From the NCBI GenBank assembly GCA_037903355.1, contig JBAJFE010000029.1, positions 806,001-870,000 of the forward strand: 64,000 nucleotides of DNA. The letters run 5' to 3'. The translations under genes were made by a program, and so were the position numbers. Below the pieces are notes generated by a model that was not told the origin of the DNA, did no database searches, and worked only from the letters and a program-made list of their open reading frames with translations. The stretch is from Trichuris trichiura (taxonomy: Eukaryota > Nematoda > Enoplea > Trichinellida > Trichuridae). Positions 1-11,420 of the stretch are shown here, one piece after another (positions within the stretch are counted from its first letter, which is position 1; each line of letters begins with the position of its first letter).

Positions 1-1988
1 CTCATACTTATTCTGCCGTATAATGACTTCGAAATTCGTACATTTAATTCTTGAAAGCCCTTGAAATTGACGAAACCCTTTGCTGTGACGATTCGAAATC
101 ATGCTGCGTAAAAAAAGGCATTTCATAAATCTTAGCCATCTTCTGATCTTATACTTCTACATGCTGACGGTAAAACGAATGAGACCATGAGAACAGTGCT
201 CTTGTCTTCAGGTGCGTTTTAAATTGACGCACATTTGAACCTGACCCGCGACTTCATATCTACTAATGTATCCGGCAAGTAAGAACACTTTTTATCATCG
301 CTGGACCGCCAACCGAAGGTTTACTTTACAATATTGCAATAGCGGCAAATGGTCATGTCGTTTCTGCACTGAGATAGACTCGCCATTACCCATCTCCTGT
401 TTAGCTTCTTTGCCATTCGTTCACCTGGTCCAACTAATCCGCTTTGATACATCATTTATTTGTTTAAACCTGCGCTCAACGGTTAAGGGACAAAAGGCAA
501 GCGTTCCTTACCCCTTTCGAATTCCATTTGTACGAATGAAACTCTGCATCTAGTTGAAACTTCCCTACACTTTTGTAGATGAATTTTCTTAGCTATCCGT
601 CGGTTGGCCATTTGTTCATGAAACTGTTAGAAAGTGCCCAGCAAATTCAAAACAGGACATTGAACCAATCCGCTCAAGCGGGCAGACCATTATTAACCAC
701 ATTGCTTATCAATAGATAAGTCAACAGATTTTTAATTCAACAGAAAATACTCTCGAAAGCTACAACTGTCCGCGGCATTGATAAAGAGCGAAACCTTTCC
801 GATGGCCGTTAAACATTCATTGCAATAGTAAGCGATTTCAACTACAGCTTTCTGACTTACACAACTATCAATATGTACAAGTTTAGCATACAAGCTTTAA
901 GGACTAGAGTTACACCCAAACCATATCAAACGATTTTGCTAGAATGACTGAAAAAAAATAATAGAGCAAGCTCTCTCTTTCAGCTTAGCTTCGAAGTTTT
1001 TACTTTATTATATGTACGGATGCAATTCATTTAGTGGTTATGAAATTTTCTTGGCAAAATTCTCGTATGGTTTTTATTAAAACAGACACTTAAGTCACGA
1101 GTAAGGGCCCCAACAGCATCGCCAGTCTTCAGATTCGTTGCGCCTACGCCTATAGCGAAGATTCGCCTACTCACTAAGAGATATATTCTCGGCATCTGTG
1201 GTTTAATGAATAATACGTCGTCATCTTTCTTTATCTATTGACAACAAGCAACCGTTTAAATTCGTCAAAACCTTTGAACGGCTGCTACTACTGAAAAGAT
1301 CAAAGACAAGAAATAATAAATAGAGTCGCTAAGAAGCTTCCGGATTTCACCGCTATCGTTTGTTAAGATGATACTACAAACCTCTCAAACAGGAAAGCTC
1401 CTATTTGCGGGAGAATGCTAATAGACTTGAGACAAGTTGGTTGAAGCCTATCACTTCAGTTACGGCAATAACCGTTGTGACTTAATGAAAAGCAGGCCGA
1501 AGTAATTGAAACCAGCGACCTGCTTAATGTCTGCTGATTGCTCGGACGAATGCCTACTTTTAAAATCAATTCATTTGGAATATACTAAACTTCTGAGGTT
1601 ATTCACAGTAATAGCTTAAAAGCATATTGAAATTGGCAATTGTACTGCTATACAACCTTACCACTGAAGATATCGTTCAGGTTCGTCAAGCTGCAAAGCG
1701 ATGCGCAATTTGAAACAACAAGAAATGACGTACGTCTTTTAAAAAGTCGCTAAGATAGTATAATCAGTGACTTAAGTGAACACAAATGGGCAGAGTGAAA
1801 TGAAGAACCACCGGTCAAATGGACATTCCTTCGTTAGCCCTTCGTTACGATATGGCAGCAAAGGTATTCGGACACAATCTGACGAACAACCGCTCACTGC
1901 CCAATAGCAATGATAGAGAAGCAAAAACACTGGTAAATGTCAAGTTGAATGTTTTCGTTCACGCTATCGGTGGCGAATCGAATGTCTT
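1..1988. other. intergenic, no gene recognised
   Basis: Stretch downstream of the phosphatase gene. The longest open frame (266-553, +) is 95 codons, resembles no family I know and has no convincing splice context. Short frames near 1819-2263 overlap the antisense of the phosphatase last exon. I see no repeat or RNA gene. Confidence 0.5.
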
Positions 1989-4900
1989 TCAAGCATTGAC
2001 TTTCTGCTGGAAATTCAACGCTGAAAAGCAACTATTGCATACGCGTACAGGTTCGAACAGTTGTTCCTCAGGAACGGGACATTCGTAGCTTGAGCAATTT
2101 CCGCAGAAAACTTTCCCACAACTTCTGAAAAATGTCGATGTAAGTGCTGACAAGCATAATCGGTCACCGACTTTTTGTTTACCTGCAATGATGTTTCCGA
2201 TTGATCACCCAGAATTCCGAATCGCAACCCATGCAACGCTGAGTAGCATGATCTGGTATCCATCGTGTTGGCACTCGTTCAGCCTCATCCAAAGCCTCCC
2301 AAGACGTGTCACTTTGACTCGCTTTTGAATCATAGGAACTTGGCTCCAACGCATCATTCTCCAGCTATGCGAATAAAATGAACAATTCAACAAGAAACCA
2401 ACTTAAACTTCGTACCTTCAAATCATCCGGCTTTGAAGCAGCGGGCATTGTATGCCTTGCGTTAGAGAGATTGCCAATAATACATTTATGAGCCGAAATT
2501 GTCTGCTGCGCGCGACAAAGTTTTGCTTGCAAAATAGCTACTCTCTCCTGCAGCGCAACGAGGGAAAATGACGAAAAAAATAAGAGCACACACACGCACG
2601 AACTATACCTCGTATGCGCAAACTAATTCTTGAATTCGCTGCTGGACGGAGTCTTTGACTTTTACTAACCCGTCTTGATCTATCAACTCGGCCAAAGTAA
2701 ACTTTTTTCCTTGCTGCCGTAAGTGTCGTACGTTGACAATGTCGCCATGAGTTCTGCAGGCAATAGAACAAGGATTGTTTGCATATGTACAATTAAACGT
2801 AGAAAAACTGCTGGCCACTGTCTTTCCAATTTTACCAGCTTTAACCTTGGACTGCGCTGGTAAGCCTACATCAATATTAGGGCAGTCCGCTTCGACGTTG
2901 TGAGCACTGTTCAAGCTCGAAAGCAACATTGGCTTTTCCAAGCATTCGTTGGCGTAACTGCAGCACAAAGGAATGTCATTGCCACTTTCGTCCGACAAAC
3001 GCATTTCGAATGCCCTTTTTGCCAAAACTTCATCCTCCGATATGGACAATATGCCAAGCTTACTATTAGTCGTCATTTGCTCATACTCCGTTTCCAAGCG
3101 CGACAACAAAGTATGCATCATGTCTTCCACATCCCGTGATGTTTCACAATTGCCAAGAATCGGCTTATTATTATTCTCTGTTGACTTTGCATTGTGAATA
3201 AGTAAACTTGAGTCGCTTCCTCTTCGAGGCATTGTTGCATATTCTGGAGTGGCAACTGCCGGTGGAGCTGATGTTAGACTGTCACAAGAATGCGCTCGAC
3301 ACAAAGACGTATTGCCCGCCAGACGGTCGTCACTCATAGAGCTTAACAGGCTCTCCGCTTTCCAATTTGACGGATCGTCAAGAGGACAATACACCGTTCT
3401 CCACAGAGAACCCATATCGCGAAGACGTAGACATGACAATAGCACAGTATCTTCAATAGCGAACAAAAAATTTCGAAATTGAAGATTGCCCTCGTTCAGA
3501 TAATCCCAGACGGAAAAAGTTCTATGCAAAATGTTCATTTCCTTCCTTTGTGCGGCCGAGTTACAAAGGAAAGTGCCGAAAAGACCTGAATAGGCGTGCT
3601 GAGCAAGTTTCACCTAAACGATTAAAATCACTTCCTTAAATCGTTGACCTCGACATTGTACTACCAGGAAAACCTCGCTGAATTCGAACGAGCACGGGTA
3701 CTCACGCAGTAAGTAATGCACACAATCGAGCCATTGTAGAAAAACCGGCGCTCTTTGATTCAAGTCCCCATTTTGCATACCAAGACGTTCAGCGAACTTA
3801 TGACCGAAGCCAACCCATTCTCTTTCCACCAGTTCTCTGAACCCCTAAACAAAAGGCTTAAACTTCGAACAAAAAGCTCAGACGCCATGAAGAGTGTTTT
3901 TCTCATAAAATACAAAATAGATTCACACCATGTCCCACCGGCGACATTTAAAAAGATGCTTACACTTTGCTTTTCTGCAGAAACGATATCTATACTCGTT
4001 CATAACAAATCTGCTCTCCAAACCCTTGAAACTTGGATACAGCTGGAACGAATACCTGATGCAGAATTTTTTAATTCTTCAACAATTATTCCAAGCTTAC
4101 CGAGTACGAATAGGATAATGAAAAACTGTTACAAAAAGGAAACCGTCTCCATCGAGAATTGAACGACTAACGCGATATGAACTATGGCTATAGAAGTGCG
4201 AGCCATAACTGCTATCCCGCTTGACAGGTGAAACTGCAAGATTCAGCTCTTCACGATAAAACATGGCTTAAAGAATAGAAGCTGAGCTTCTGCTGCTCAT
4301 CTCGATCAAGAAAATTTCCTTCTATTAGACAAATGGACGATACAGTTCCAGAAGCACTGTTTCCTAGTCCTGGTGAACAATAAGTATACTTACAAGGAAT
4401 TGTCAGGTATGTAAATTAAGATGAGCGCGCACACGCATTCCTAACTTCTAAAGATCAAACACCTATCAAAGCTAAACTGTGAAGGTTCGCGAAGGAAATG
4501 TATAACAGGCAATAATGGCTGAGGCCAACTAGCAGAACCGTCTATAGTTGAGATGAAGAGAAATTTCACTATCAAGTCGCGAGTTACCTTTATAGTGCGA
4601 TAGTACGGATCCAATAGCAACTTGGCCAAAGAAACTATTTGCGTTGTACGATCCCAGCCATCGGAACAGTGAACCAAGACGGAACGGCCTTCGTTATGAA
4701 TAGCTTCTACTACGCGCAATGAAGCGTTTAAAAGGGCGCAAAGATGATGCAGCCATTGGCAAGTCTCCAAATTTTGGAACCACGTTCCTTCCGGTGACTC
4801 AAAGATGGCAAGTCGAAACTTTTGGAAACTGTAACGAATGCTATGAATGTTGGCCAGGCCAAGAAATTGTATTTCACATCTTTTGTAATACTCTACAAGG

Positions 4901-6165
4901 ACGAAACATGCTTTAGCTTCGTTTCAAAACTTTGAAACAATACCTGAACTTTCGAATCCGCCTCCTTTTGCTCGGTTGGCCCAGGCAGCAGTGTAAGATC
5001 GAGCATCCAGAATTAACAATGGCTTAGGCAAGAGACAATTACGTTAGGAATGAATAGTGACTGAATGCTTACCTTGGATTTCCCGTCATCACCAGTAATC
5101 CCGTTTTCAGCCTCGATTGTTGAGTCACCATTATTGTTCGGTTGTTCGGATACGGCCTTTATTATTGACTGTAGGAAGTTTTCGTCAGCCAATGATCGCC
5201 AACCGAAAAATCCTGGTTCAGGCTGGCTGCTCCGCACCAATACAGCCCCGTTTGTCTTGTGTCTGTCAAACCACGTGCAGGAAAGCGAAACCAGTTTGAA
5301 CAAAACCAAACCTCCAAACTACCGCCGGAACTCGACGAAGAGATCGATAACGACCGCACATTTCGATATCACTATCGGATACTGAAGCAGGTACAATCCA
5401 ACAGAGAGGATAAGATGGACAGAATTCATAGTTTGCGTTCACTTCCGTTATTCGCCAACTTGAACGGCTGAACTGAAGACGACTGAACTCACTACGGACC
5501 AGCTCTTTGCTATTCAAACATTCGGCTACAATACATGAAGGGGCGTGCACGAGAAGAAGAAGAAGAACAAAACATCTTTAGTTTACATTCGGTTTGCACT
5601 GCACTGTTACGTAGACGCAGGCCACACGAAGAAGTGGCCTCTTCGTCAATGCACCAAGCATGGAAAGCAAACGCAAAGATGTCTTCCAACTTGTATGGGG
5701 CTGCAGTGGCGCCAGTCAAAAGCTTGAACCATGCTAAGCAACTTTCATTGTTTTCAAACGGTATCCTTAGAACAGCTAACATGAAGTAACATATTCAAAA
5801 TAAACTGGCAGCGCTTACTTTGCCGTACGTCCATCCTTTCCACCGATATGGAGAAAGAACATGTCTCTACACTCGACATTTTCGATGCAAAGTAGGGGCA
5901 TATTGTAGAATTCTCCGCGTGGTTGCATTGTAACAAAAATTCGAAAATTTGTTAAAAGTATTAAGCCACCGTTTGCGAGACTGCTGAAGTAGTGAGCAAA
6001 CTCGCCCGGTAGCAAGCGAAACGGAAGTATGCATGGAGATGTGTCCGCGCGCTGTTCCACCAAGTCACCACGACTGGATACACGCTTAAGCGGTCTCTTG
6101 CTAAAGACTTCGCAGCGCGACAAGTTTTCAACGCTAGATGGTTCCAACTTGGCTAACGCTGGCAT
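1989..6165 (-). CDS. myotubularin-related phosphatase, MTMR3/4 type
   Basis: Phosphoinositide 3-phosphatase acting on PI3P and PI(3,5)P2 at endosomal/autophagic membranes (family knowledge). Exons, 5' to 3': 5819-6165, 5587-5765, 5312-5525, 5073-5262, 4944-5022, 4588-4892, 3665-3844, 2609-3613, 2416-2547, 2183-2364, 1989-2124; frame is kept at each junction, giving about 982 aa. An N-terminal PH-GRAM domain contains CIENVECRDMF. The phosphatase domain carries the CX5R loop CSDGWDRT with catalytic Cys412 (codon 4666-4668) and Arg418. A short coiled segment (exon 2416-2547) precedes a C-terminal FYVE zinc finger (from about residue 912) with WIPDH, RKHHCRSCG and VRVCNSC. PH-GRAM + PTP + C-terminal FYVE is the MTMR3/MTMR4 layout. 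The frame stays open above the ATG to 6261 and a splice acceptor lies at 6247, so an upstream coding exon is possible. One intron (3845-4587) is 743 bp; the others are 49-61 bp. Confidence 0.93.
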
Positions 6166-7257
6166 GGAGACAGATAAACGCTTATTCTTTTCATACGCCT
6201 TCACAGGAAATCGAATGCAGAACGAACGAGCAAAATATAGACCAGTCTGACAGGAAAACAAACAATCAAGCTACACTTGTACTACAGTAAACGAAAAAGA
6301 AATCAAGACCTCTTGCAGGAATAGCCTTCTTACTCCGTGCTATTATCTTTCTGCAAAAAAGGAGGCTGTATTGATTTTTTACTGCCCAGTTACTCTTTGC
6401 CTGAGCTAGTACTTGTTTATATCCGCGCAGAAGTAATGCTCTTACTTCAATTTTTGAAAGTAGGCTAAATTGCACAGACGTGCACTAAACGAACTGATAT
6501 TTCATTCTGCCCATAGTTCGTTCACCCATACTATCAAACACCAGTGAGCGTCAGCAAACTGACGTTTGAAAAAGAAGGGCTTCTGCTTACACAGCTAATC
6601 TTCTGCCGCTGAAACTTTTTCAACCATCAGCAGTAGGGTAGAGGGAAGGTAATATATGGAGGTGCAATATTTCATTGTGAAAAAATTGATAATAGCAGTT
6701 CCGTTCATTGCTGATAATTACCACATTTAATTATTTCATGAATTAAATGTGAACCAAGGCAAGTACCTGTTGTTGAAAGTGGGTTATATGGTAAGTTGGG
6801 GCTCGCGTCGATCACCTCGTTATGCTTGAAATGCACATTTCGATAAGCGCAATGACTGACTTGATACAGCGACATTTGTGTGCTTAAAAAAATTGATTTT
6901 TAACTGCTCGTTTTCTTCGACTGCGTTTAACATTAATTATAATGAAAACGTTGATCTAAACGCGACAATTGTTGCTATTATCAATATTATTGAATGTTTG
7001 GGTCATGTCATTTGTGCGCCCAACCGTCGCACTAATACGCCCTTACGAAAACCTAAGCCTAACTTAAGGCTTATATAACGGCTTAGGCTTAAGGAAGTGT
7101 AGAACAGGATCGCCGACATGGTCGTCGCTAAGGGCAGGGCAGGATGGCGGCATGCTTGACAGAAAGGAACCTGCATTTCACAGACGGTAGGAAGCATAAG
7201 TGCAATACGCGAATATATGCGTCATTCTTGACGACTAATGATCATTGATTAAAACAG
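6166..7257. other. 5' flank of the phosphatase gene
   Basis: Holds the presumed 5' untranslated region or a first exon of the phosphatase gene (acceptor near 6247) and ends at the retrotransposon insertion. An open frame at 6266-6475 (-) might contain an upstream exon but is not supported by homology. Around 7051-7094 two short runs of the TTAGGC/GCCTAA type face each other. Confidence 0.4.
7254..7257. repeat. target-site duplication ACAG (left copy)
   Basis: ACAG abuts the 3' LTR; the same four bases follow the other LTR at 11417-11420. A 4-bp duplication is normal for gypsy-type integrases. Confidence 0.85.
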
Positions 7258-7393
7258 TGTAGCGGATCCGAACAGACGAACTATAGCGCAACTTTTACTC
7301 GCACAATCCTCGCACGCACTAACTACAGAATACCGTACTCCGTCCAAGATCCGCAGGTCAACGTATGATACGATATTTCGTCGCTCCGCTACA
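7258..7393 (-). repeat. 3' LTR of the gypsy element
   Basis: 136 bp, begins TGTAGCGGATCC and ends CTCCGCTACA on the plus strand; identical by eye to 11281-11416. It lies downstream of pol with respect to element transcription. Confidence 0.96.
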
Positions 7394-7406
7394 CAGCCTC
7401 CCTCCA
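7394..7406 (-). other. polypurine tract
   Basis: On the minus strand GGAGGGAGG (7397-7405) sits a few bases upstream of the 3' LTR and just after the pol stop codon (7411-7413). This is the expected place and composition for the plus-strand DNA primer of an LTR element. Confidence 0.75.
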
Positions 7407-7410
7407 GAAT

Positions 7411-10400
7411 TCACCGGATGAATTCGACTGTAGAAGCGAAACGAACCTGCCGCTTCGGCGCCTCGTAGCGTGGGTCTATGAAGGCGGGCTTGACCCTGTC
7501 GATGGAGACGGTTCTTAGCTTGCCGTTTTGCATGATCGTAACCGTCTTCGCCGTTCTCGCCGTCACCCTGTACGGTCCGTCAAAGGTTGGCGACAGTGGT
7601 GGCCGCGGGGCGTCGTGACGCAGGAAAACGTGCGTACAGTCATGCAACTCCTTAGGCACGAACCATCCATGACTTTGCTGTCGTCGCGTGGGGGGCGGTC
7701 GGATGGAGTCGAAAAACAGTCGTAGCTCGTCACTGTGTTCTGCTACATTCCTGCGGGCCGACATCGGACTGAAGAAAACGCCGGGGAGTCGTAATGGGGA
7801 ACCAAAGACTAACTCAGCCGGCGCATGCCGCAAATCTTCTTTAACAGCCGTGCGGAGTCCGAGCAACACCAGAGGTAAGGCATCTACCCAGGGGCGGGAG
7901 GCTTGCACGTGGGCCGTTAACGCGCATTTCAACTGGCGGTGCAACCTCTCAACGAGACCATTCGATTGAGGGTGGTATGCCGTAGTTGGTGCCAATTTTA
8001 CGCCCAGCAAGGACGTCAGTTCGTGCCAAAACGAGCTCTGGAACTGTTTGCCTTGATCCGTGGTGACAACGGCGGGAACGCCAAACCTGGAGATCCAAGT
8101 AGACAAGAAGGCTCGGGCAACAGTGACGGCAGTCGCGTCCTTTATCGGAACAACCTCAGGCCACCGCGTGAAACGATCGACCATGGTAACGAGATATGAA
8201 CATCCGCGGCATTGCGGTAACGGTCCAACGAGGTCTAAATGTACGTGGTCGAACCGGCGATCAGGTACGTTGAAAACAGTTGGCGGCGCCTTTGTGTGAC
8301 GCTGAATTTTTATACGCTGACACATGTCGCAACTTCTTACCATGTGAGCTATGTCGCGATTCATCGCAGGCCAAATGTAATGTTGCGTAATTAAACGGCG
8401 AGTCGCTCGAATACCCGGGTGAGATGGCGAATGTAACGTGGAGAAAATCTTTCGACGCAACGATGCTGGTACAAATGGGCGAACCCGGTCGTGGGACAAA
8501 TCACACCACAGCGTGACATTCAAATGCGGAACTTCAACCTGGGTCATGCGCAACGTAGAGCTGTTTTGCAGTTGTTGCAGCTCTGCATCACCCGCCTGTT
8601 CTGCGGCTAAAACCTTAAGGTCGGCGGAGTCAAGGATAGAGGACAATGCATGGACTGACACTCTGGACAAAGCATCGGCCACCGCGTTATTTTTGCCTTT
8701 GATATGCCTGACGTCACTGGTGAAAGAGGTAATGTAATCTAGTTGCCTGACCTCACGTGAACAATGCATTCCGGCACCGCGCTTTAACGCTTGCACTAGC
8801 GGCTTGTGATCCGTCCATACGGTAAACTGGCGCCCTTCTAAAAGATAACGAAAGTGCCGGATCGCTGAATAGACAGCCAGAAGCTCTCGGCCAAAAGCGC
8901 TGTACCGTGTCTCCCGTTGTTGGAAACGTCGGGAAAAGAATGACAGCGGGGTCCATTGGCCGTGCACCTTTTGTTGGAGAACCGCACCTGCGGCATTATC
9001 GCTGGCGTCGACTACCAATGCTAGCGGGGCGCCATCAGCCGGATGCGTCAGCAGAACTGCATCTGCCAAAGCTTGCTTGACGCGTTCGAAGGCATGACGG
9101 TCTTCAGATGACAAGTGAATTGTTTGTTTGTCAGGTTGTGACGAAATCAGTCGTTCCAAAGGGGCTAACAAAGCAGCGGCATTAGGAATAAATCGACGGT
9201 AAAAGTTTATACACCCGAGGAAACGTCGCAGTTCCTTCATGTTAGTCGGAGGGGGGAAACGCCGGATGACGTCTACTTTTTCCTGAAGTGGACGGATACC
9301 GGTAGGTGACAACTGAAAACCGAGGAAGGCCAGGCTTGATACGTGGAAGAGGCATTTGTCGGGGTTGAGCTTAACCCCGTACTGGGCTAAACGACGAAAA
9401 AGTATCTCCAAATGCGCGTCGTGCTCTCGTGTCGTTTTGCTGGCCACGAGTATATCATCCAAGTAAACGAAACAGAAGTCAAGTCCTCGCGTGACTTCGT
9501 CCATGAACCTTTGAAAAGTTTGAGCGGCATTTCGCAAACCGAAGGGCATGCGGAGGTACTCGTACAAACCGAAAGGTGTCGTTATTGCTGTCTTAGGTAC
9601 GTCTCTATGATGAACGGGAATCTGTTGGTACGCGCGGACCAAGTCGAGTTTCGAAAATATAGATCTGCCGTGCAACTGTGAGGCGAAATCGTTGAGATTC
9701 GGTATTGGATACCTGTCCGGTTTTGTGACGTTGTTCAGCTTTCGATAATCGCCGCAAGGGCGCCAAGTATCTGGCTGTTTCTTGGGTACCATATGGAGCG
9801 GCGACGCCCAGCTACTGCTGGAGGGTCGAATGATCCCTAACCGTAGCATAGTATCGAATTCTTGTTTGGCAGCTCGTAACTTCTGTGGTGGCAATCGTCG
9901 TGGACGGCTGAAAACGGGCGGTCCAAAAGTGATAATACGATGCTGCACTGTATGACGAACCGGCTCAGCAGCAGTTGTGCACGAAGTGAGTTGTGGGAAG
10001 CGGGCTAAAATCATGTGTGCGCGACTGTCTGCTCGCCGAAGAGCGCCTGTATAGCCGATAAGATTATCCTGCAGTGGCGTGCATGTTATATGAGCGTACG
10101 TTTTGGCATTGATGAGCTGTTTGCGTTTGACGTCGACGAGGAGATTGAAATGGCGGAAGAAATCAGCACCCAGGATTGGGTAACGGACACTAGCAATGAG
10201 AAAAGACCATTTGAACGGGGAACCCATGCCGAAATCAACGATAAGCTTACAGGTACCAAATGTCGGCACGCGGGTACCATTAGCGGCGAGTAGTGTCGTT
10301 GGATCGGGTTGTCGTTGTTGATAAAATAGTCGAGACTGCATGGGTAATACGCTGACTTGCGATCCAGTGTCGACCAAAAATTTTATCTTTGATCGTTTGT

Positions 10401-10479
10401 CTTGAATGAAAAAAAGTTGGCGGTTGTATGGAGATGCCGGACTCTCTACCGCCTGGAGGGTCCGGCGAGTTAGTTTCCC
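7411..10479 (-). CDS. pol: gypsy pol: protease, reverse transcriptase, RNase H, integrase
   Basis: Reading frame entered by -1 frameshift from gag, 1022 codons, no internal stop. Counting from the first in-frame Met (10377): aspartic protease DTGS at residues 3-6; reverse transcriptase with the palm block [15 protein letters not shown] near 241-255 and YLDD at 305-308; RNase H with Asp457, Glu498 and Asp523 in VVDASD, GRELLA and WTDHK; integrase with an HHCC zinc-binding region ([11 protein letters not shown] ... CDMCQRIK) and a DDE core with [16 protein letters not shown] and [10 protein letters not shown]. Domain order fixes the family as Ty3/gypsy. All catalytic motifs I can check are intact. 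Several antisense ORFs here are shadows of this frame. Confidence 0.96.
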   Translation of the reverse strand, partial: GKLTRRTLQAVESPASPYNRQLFFIQDKRSKIKFLVDTGSQVSVLPMQSRLFYQQRQPDPTTLLAANGTRVPTFGTCKLIVDFGMGSPFKWSFLIASVRYPILGADFFRHFNLLVDVKRKQLINAKTYAHITCTPLQDNLIGYTGALRRADSRAHMILARFPQLTSCTTAAEPVRHTVQHRIITFGPPVFSRPRRLPPQKLRAAKQEFDTMLRLGIIRPSSSSWASPLHMVPKKQPDTWRPCGDYRKLNNVTKPDRYPIPNLNDFASQLHGRSIFSKLDLVRAYQQIPVHHRDVPKTAITTPFGLYEYLRMPFGLRNAAQTFQRFMDEVTRGLDFCFVYLDDILVASKTTREHDAHLEILFRRLAQYGVKLNPDKCLFHVSSLAFLGFQLSPTGIRPLQEKVDVIRRFPPPTNMKELRRFLGCINFYRRFIPNAAALLAPLERLISSQPDKQTIHLSSEDRHAFERVKQALADAVLLTHPADGAPLALVVDASDNAAGAVLQQKVHGQWTPLSFFSRRFQQRETRYSAFGRELLAVYSAIRHFRYLLEGRQFTVWTDHKPLVQALKRGAGMHCSREVRQLDYITSFTSDVRHIKGKNNAVADALSRVSVHALSSILDSADLKVLAAEQAGDAELQQLQNSSTLRMTQVEVPHLNVTLWCDLSHDRVRPFVPASLRRKIFSTLHSPSHPGIRATRRLITQHYIWPAMNRDIAHMVRSCDMCQRIKIQRHTKAPPTVFNVPDRRFDHVHLDLVGPLPQCRGCSYLVTMVDRFTRWPEVVPIKDATAVTVARAFLSTWISRFGVPAVVTTDQGKQFQSSFWHELTSLLGVKLAPTTAYHPQSNGLVERLHRQLKCALTAHVQASRPWVDALPLVLLGLRTAVKEDLRHAPAELVFGSPLRLPGVFFSPMSARRNVAEHSDELRLFFDSIRPPPTRRQQSHGWFVPKELHDCTHVFLRHDAPRPPLSPTFDGPYRVTARTAKTVTIMQNGKLRTVSIDRVKPAFIDPRYEAPKRQVRFASTVEFIR

Positions 10480-11261
10480 GAAAAAGAGCAGGGCGGGCGG
10501 CAGCGACGAGCCCGTTGGCCAAATTTGCGATGAAAGTAGCAGACAGTGGGGGGCGATGAAAATGATGATCGACGAGCGGCGCGCTGTGATGGCGATGAGC
10601 TGGAGGGCCCGGCGCGCTCGCGGCGGGATCGAGAAAGATCGACTGTGAGCAAGCGCAACTGCTGTCGAAGGTCCTGTATTTCGTCTCGCAGCTCTTGTAG
10701 CGTCGGTGAATCGACAGTCGCGTTCGTAGCTGTGACGATGTTTACGGGGTTCTCCATGGGAAGAATATCATCAGCCGCACGGGCCAACTCGTCGATAGTA
10801 GCTGTGCGGAACGCCTTAAGCACAAGCTGGACGTTAGGTGGCAATCGATGCAGAAACAGCTGCCGAAAGAATGAGCTGTCAACGTCAACGACGCCTGCAG
10901 CTGCGTGGCGCATTTCGCGGAGCAACTGCGTCGGGCGGCGATCGCCAAGCGGTGAGTCATCTGCAAGAGTGCGGAAACATTGTTCTTCCGTAGCGGCAAA
11001 TCTTTCCAACAGCTTCTGCTTCAAGTGTTCGTACGGGTGGTCGCCTTGAGGTTCCAAGAGGTCCTCTACCTCTGCTGCCACGGTCTCGTTCAGCGAGGCT
11101 ATGGTATGATAAAATTTCGTCGAGGAGGCGGTGATGCGGCCAAGAACGAACTGCGCTTCCGCCTGCGCAAACCACAGCTTGGCGTTGTGTGGCCAGAAGG
11201 TGGGAAGCTTGACCGCGACCGCTGCTGTCACGTGCGGATTGGGTGTGGATGAGGGCTCCAT
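10470..11261 (-). CDS. gag: gypsy gag
   Basis: 263-aa capsid/nucleocapsid precursor starting at the ATG that directly follows the primer binding site. The first two thirds ([18 protein letters not shown] onward) look like a gypsy-type capsid; a coiled stretch near 190-220 and an Arg/Ser-rich segment follow. The C-terminus has Cys/His spacing reminiscent of, but not equal to, a CCHC knuckle ([18 protein letters not shown]). It ends at TAA 10470-10472, and pol is reached by -1 frameshifting. Confidence 0.9.
   Translation of the reverse strand: MEPSSTPNPHVTAAVAVKLPTFWPHNAKLWFAQAEAQFVLGRITASSTKFYHTIASLNETVAAEVEDLLEPQGDHPYEHLKQKLLERFAATEEQCFRTLADDSPLGDRRPTQLLREMRHAAAGVVDVDSSFFRQLFLHRLPPNVQLVLKAFRTATIDELARAADDILPMENPVNIVTATNATVDSPTLQELRDEIQDLRQQLRLLTVDLSRSRRERAGPSSSSPSQRAARRSSFSSPPTVCYFHRKFGQRARRCRPPCSFSGN
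10473..10479 (-). promoter_or_regulatory. -1 ribosomal frameshift site GGGAAAC
   Basis: On the minus strand the heptamer G GGA AAC ends directly at the gag stop codon TAA (10470-10472), in the gag frame. It fits the X XXY YYZ rule for simultaneous -1 slippage, and sliding back one base enters exactly the pol frame, which is open from this point on. A downstream stimulatory structure was not evaluated. Confidence 0.8.
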
Positions 11262-11278
11262 GAGTGAACGGGTCACCA
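11262..11278 (-). other. primer binding site
   Basis: Two bases inside the 5' LTR the minus strand reads TGGTGACCCGTTCACTC. TGG is the complement of a tRNA CCA tail, as required for minus-strand priming. I cannot name the tRNA. The gag ATG follows at once. Confidence 0.65.
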
Positions 11279-11280
11279 AA

Positions 11281-11416
11281 TGTAGCGGATCCGAACAGAC
11301 GAACTATAGCGCAACTTTTACTCGCACAATCCTCGCACGCACTAACTACAGAATACCGTACTCCGTCCAAGATCCGCAGGTCAACGTATGATACGATATT
11401 TCGTCGCTCCGCTACA
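11281..11416 (-). repeat. 5' LTR of the gypsy element
   Basis: 136-bp copy identical by eye to 7258-7393. It is very short for an LTR, so U3, R and U5 must be compact. It should hold the element's promoter, which I cannot pinpoint. Confidence 0.96.
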
Positions 11417-11420
11417 ACAG
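11417..11420. repeat. target-site duplication ACAG (right copy)
   Basis: Matches the ACAG preceding 7258, as expected for one integration event rather than recombination between two elements. Confidence 0.85.

Larger units (their letters stand above)
7258..11416 (-). mobile_element. complete Ty3/gypsy LTR retrotransposon
   Basis: 4159-bp element transcribed on the minus strand. Two 136-bp LTRs, identical as far as I can read, bound gag and pol. LTR ends are the inverted 9-mers TGTAGCGGA and TCCGCTACA. The 4 bp ACAG directly before 7258 and directly after 11416 form the target-site duplication. A primer binding site, a gag ORF, a -1 slippery site, a pol ORF ordered protease-RT-RNase H-integrase and a polypurine tract are all present without stops, so the copy looks young and possibly mobile. 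The protease-RT-RNase H-integrase order is that of Ty3/gypsy rather than Ty1/copia. No env-like ORF follows pol. It inserted about 1.1 kb upstream of the phosphatase start codon in the same orientation. Confidence 0.97.

Noticed and set aside
3755..4162. 135-codon plus-strand ORF in the phosphatase gene
   Set aside because: It starts in the antisense of a conserved coding exon and runs into an intron; no motif and no splice context.
10546..11049. 167-codon plus-strand ORF inside the retrotransposon
   Set aside because: It is the antisense shadow of gag; the Arg/Ser-rich text is an artefact of the complementary codons.
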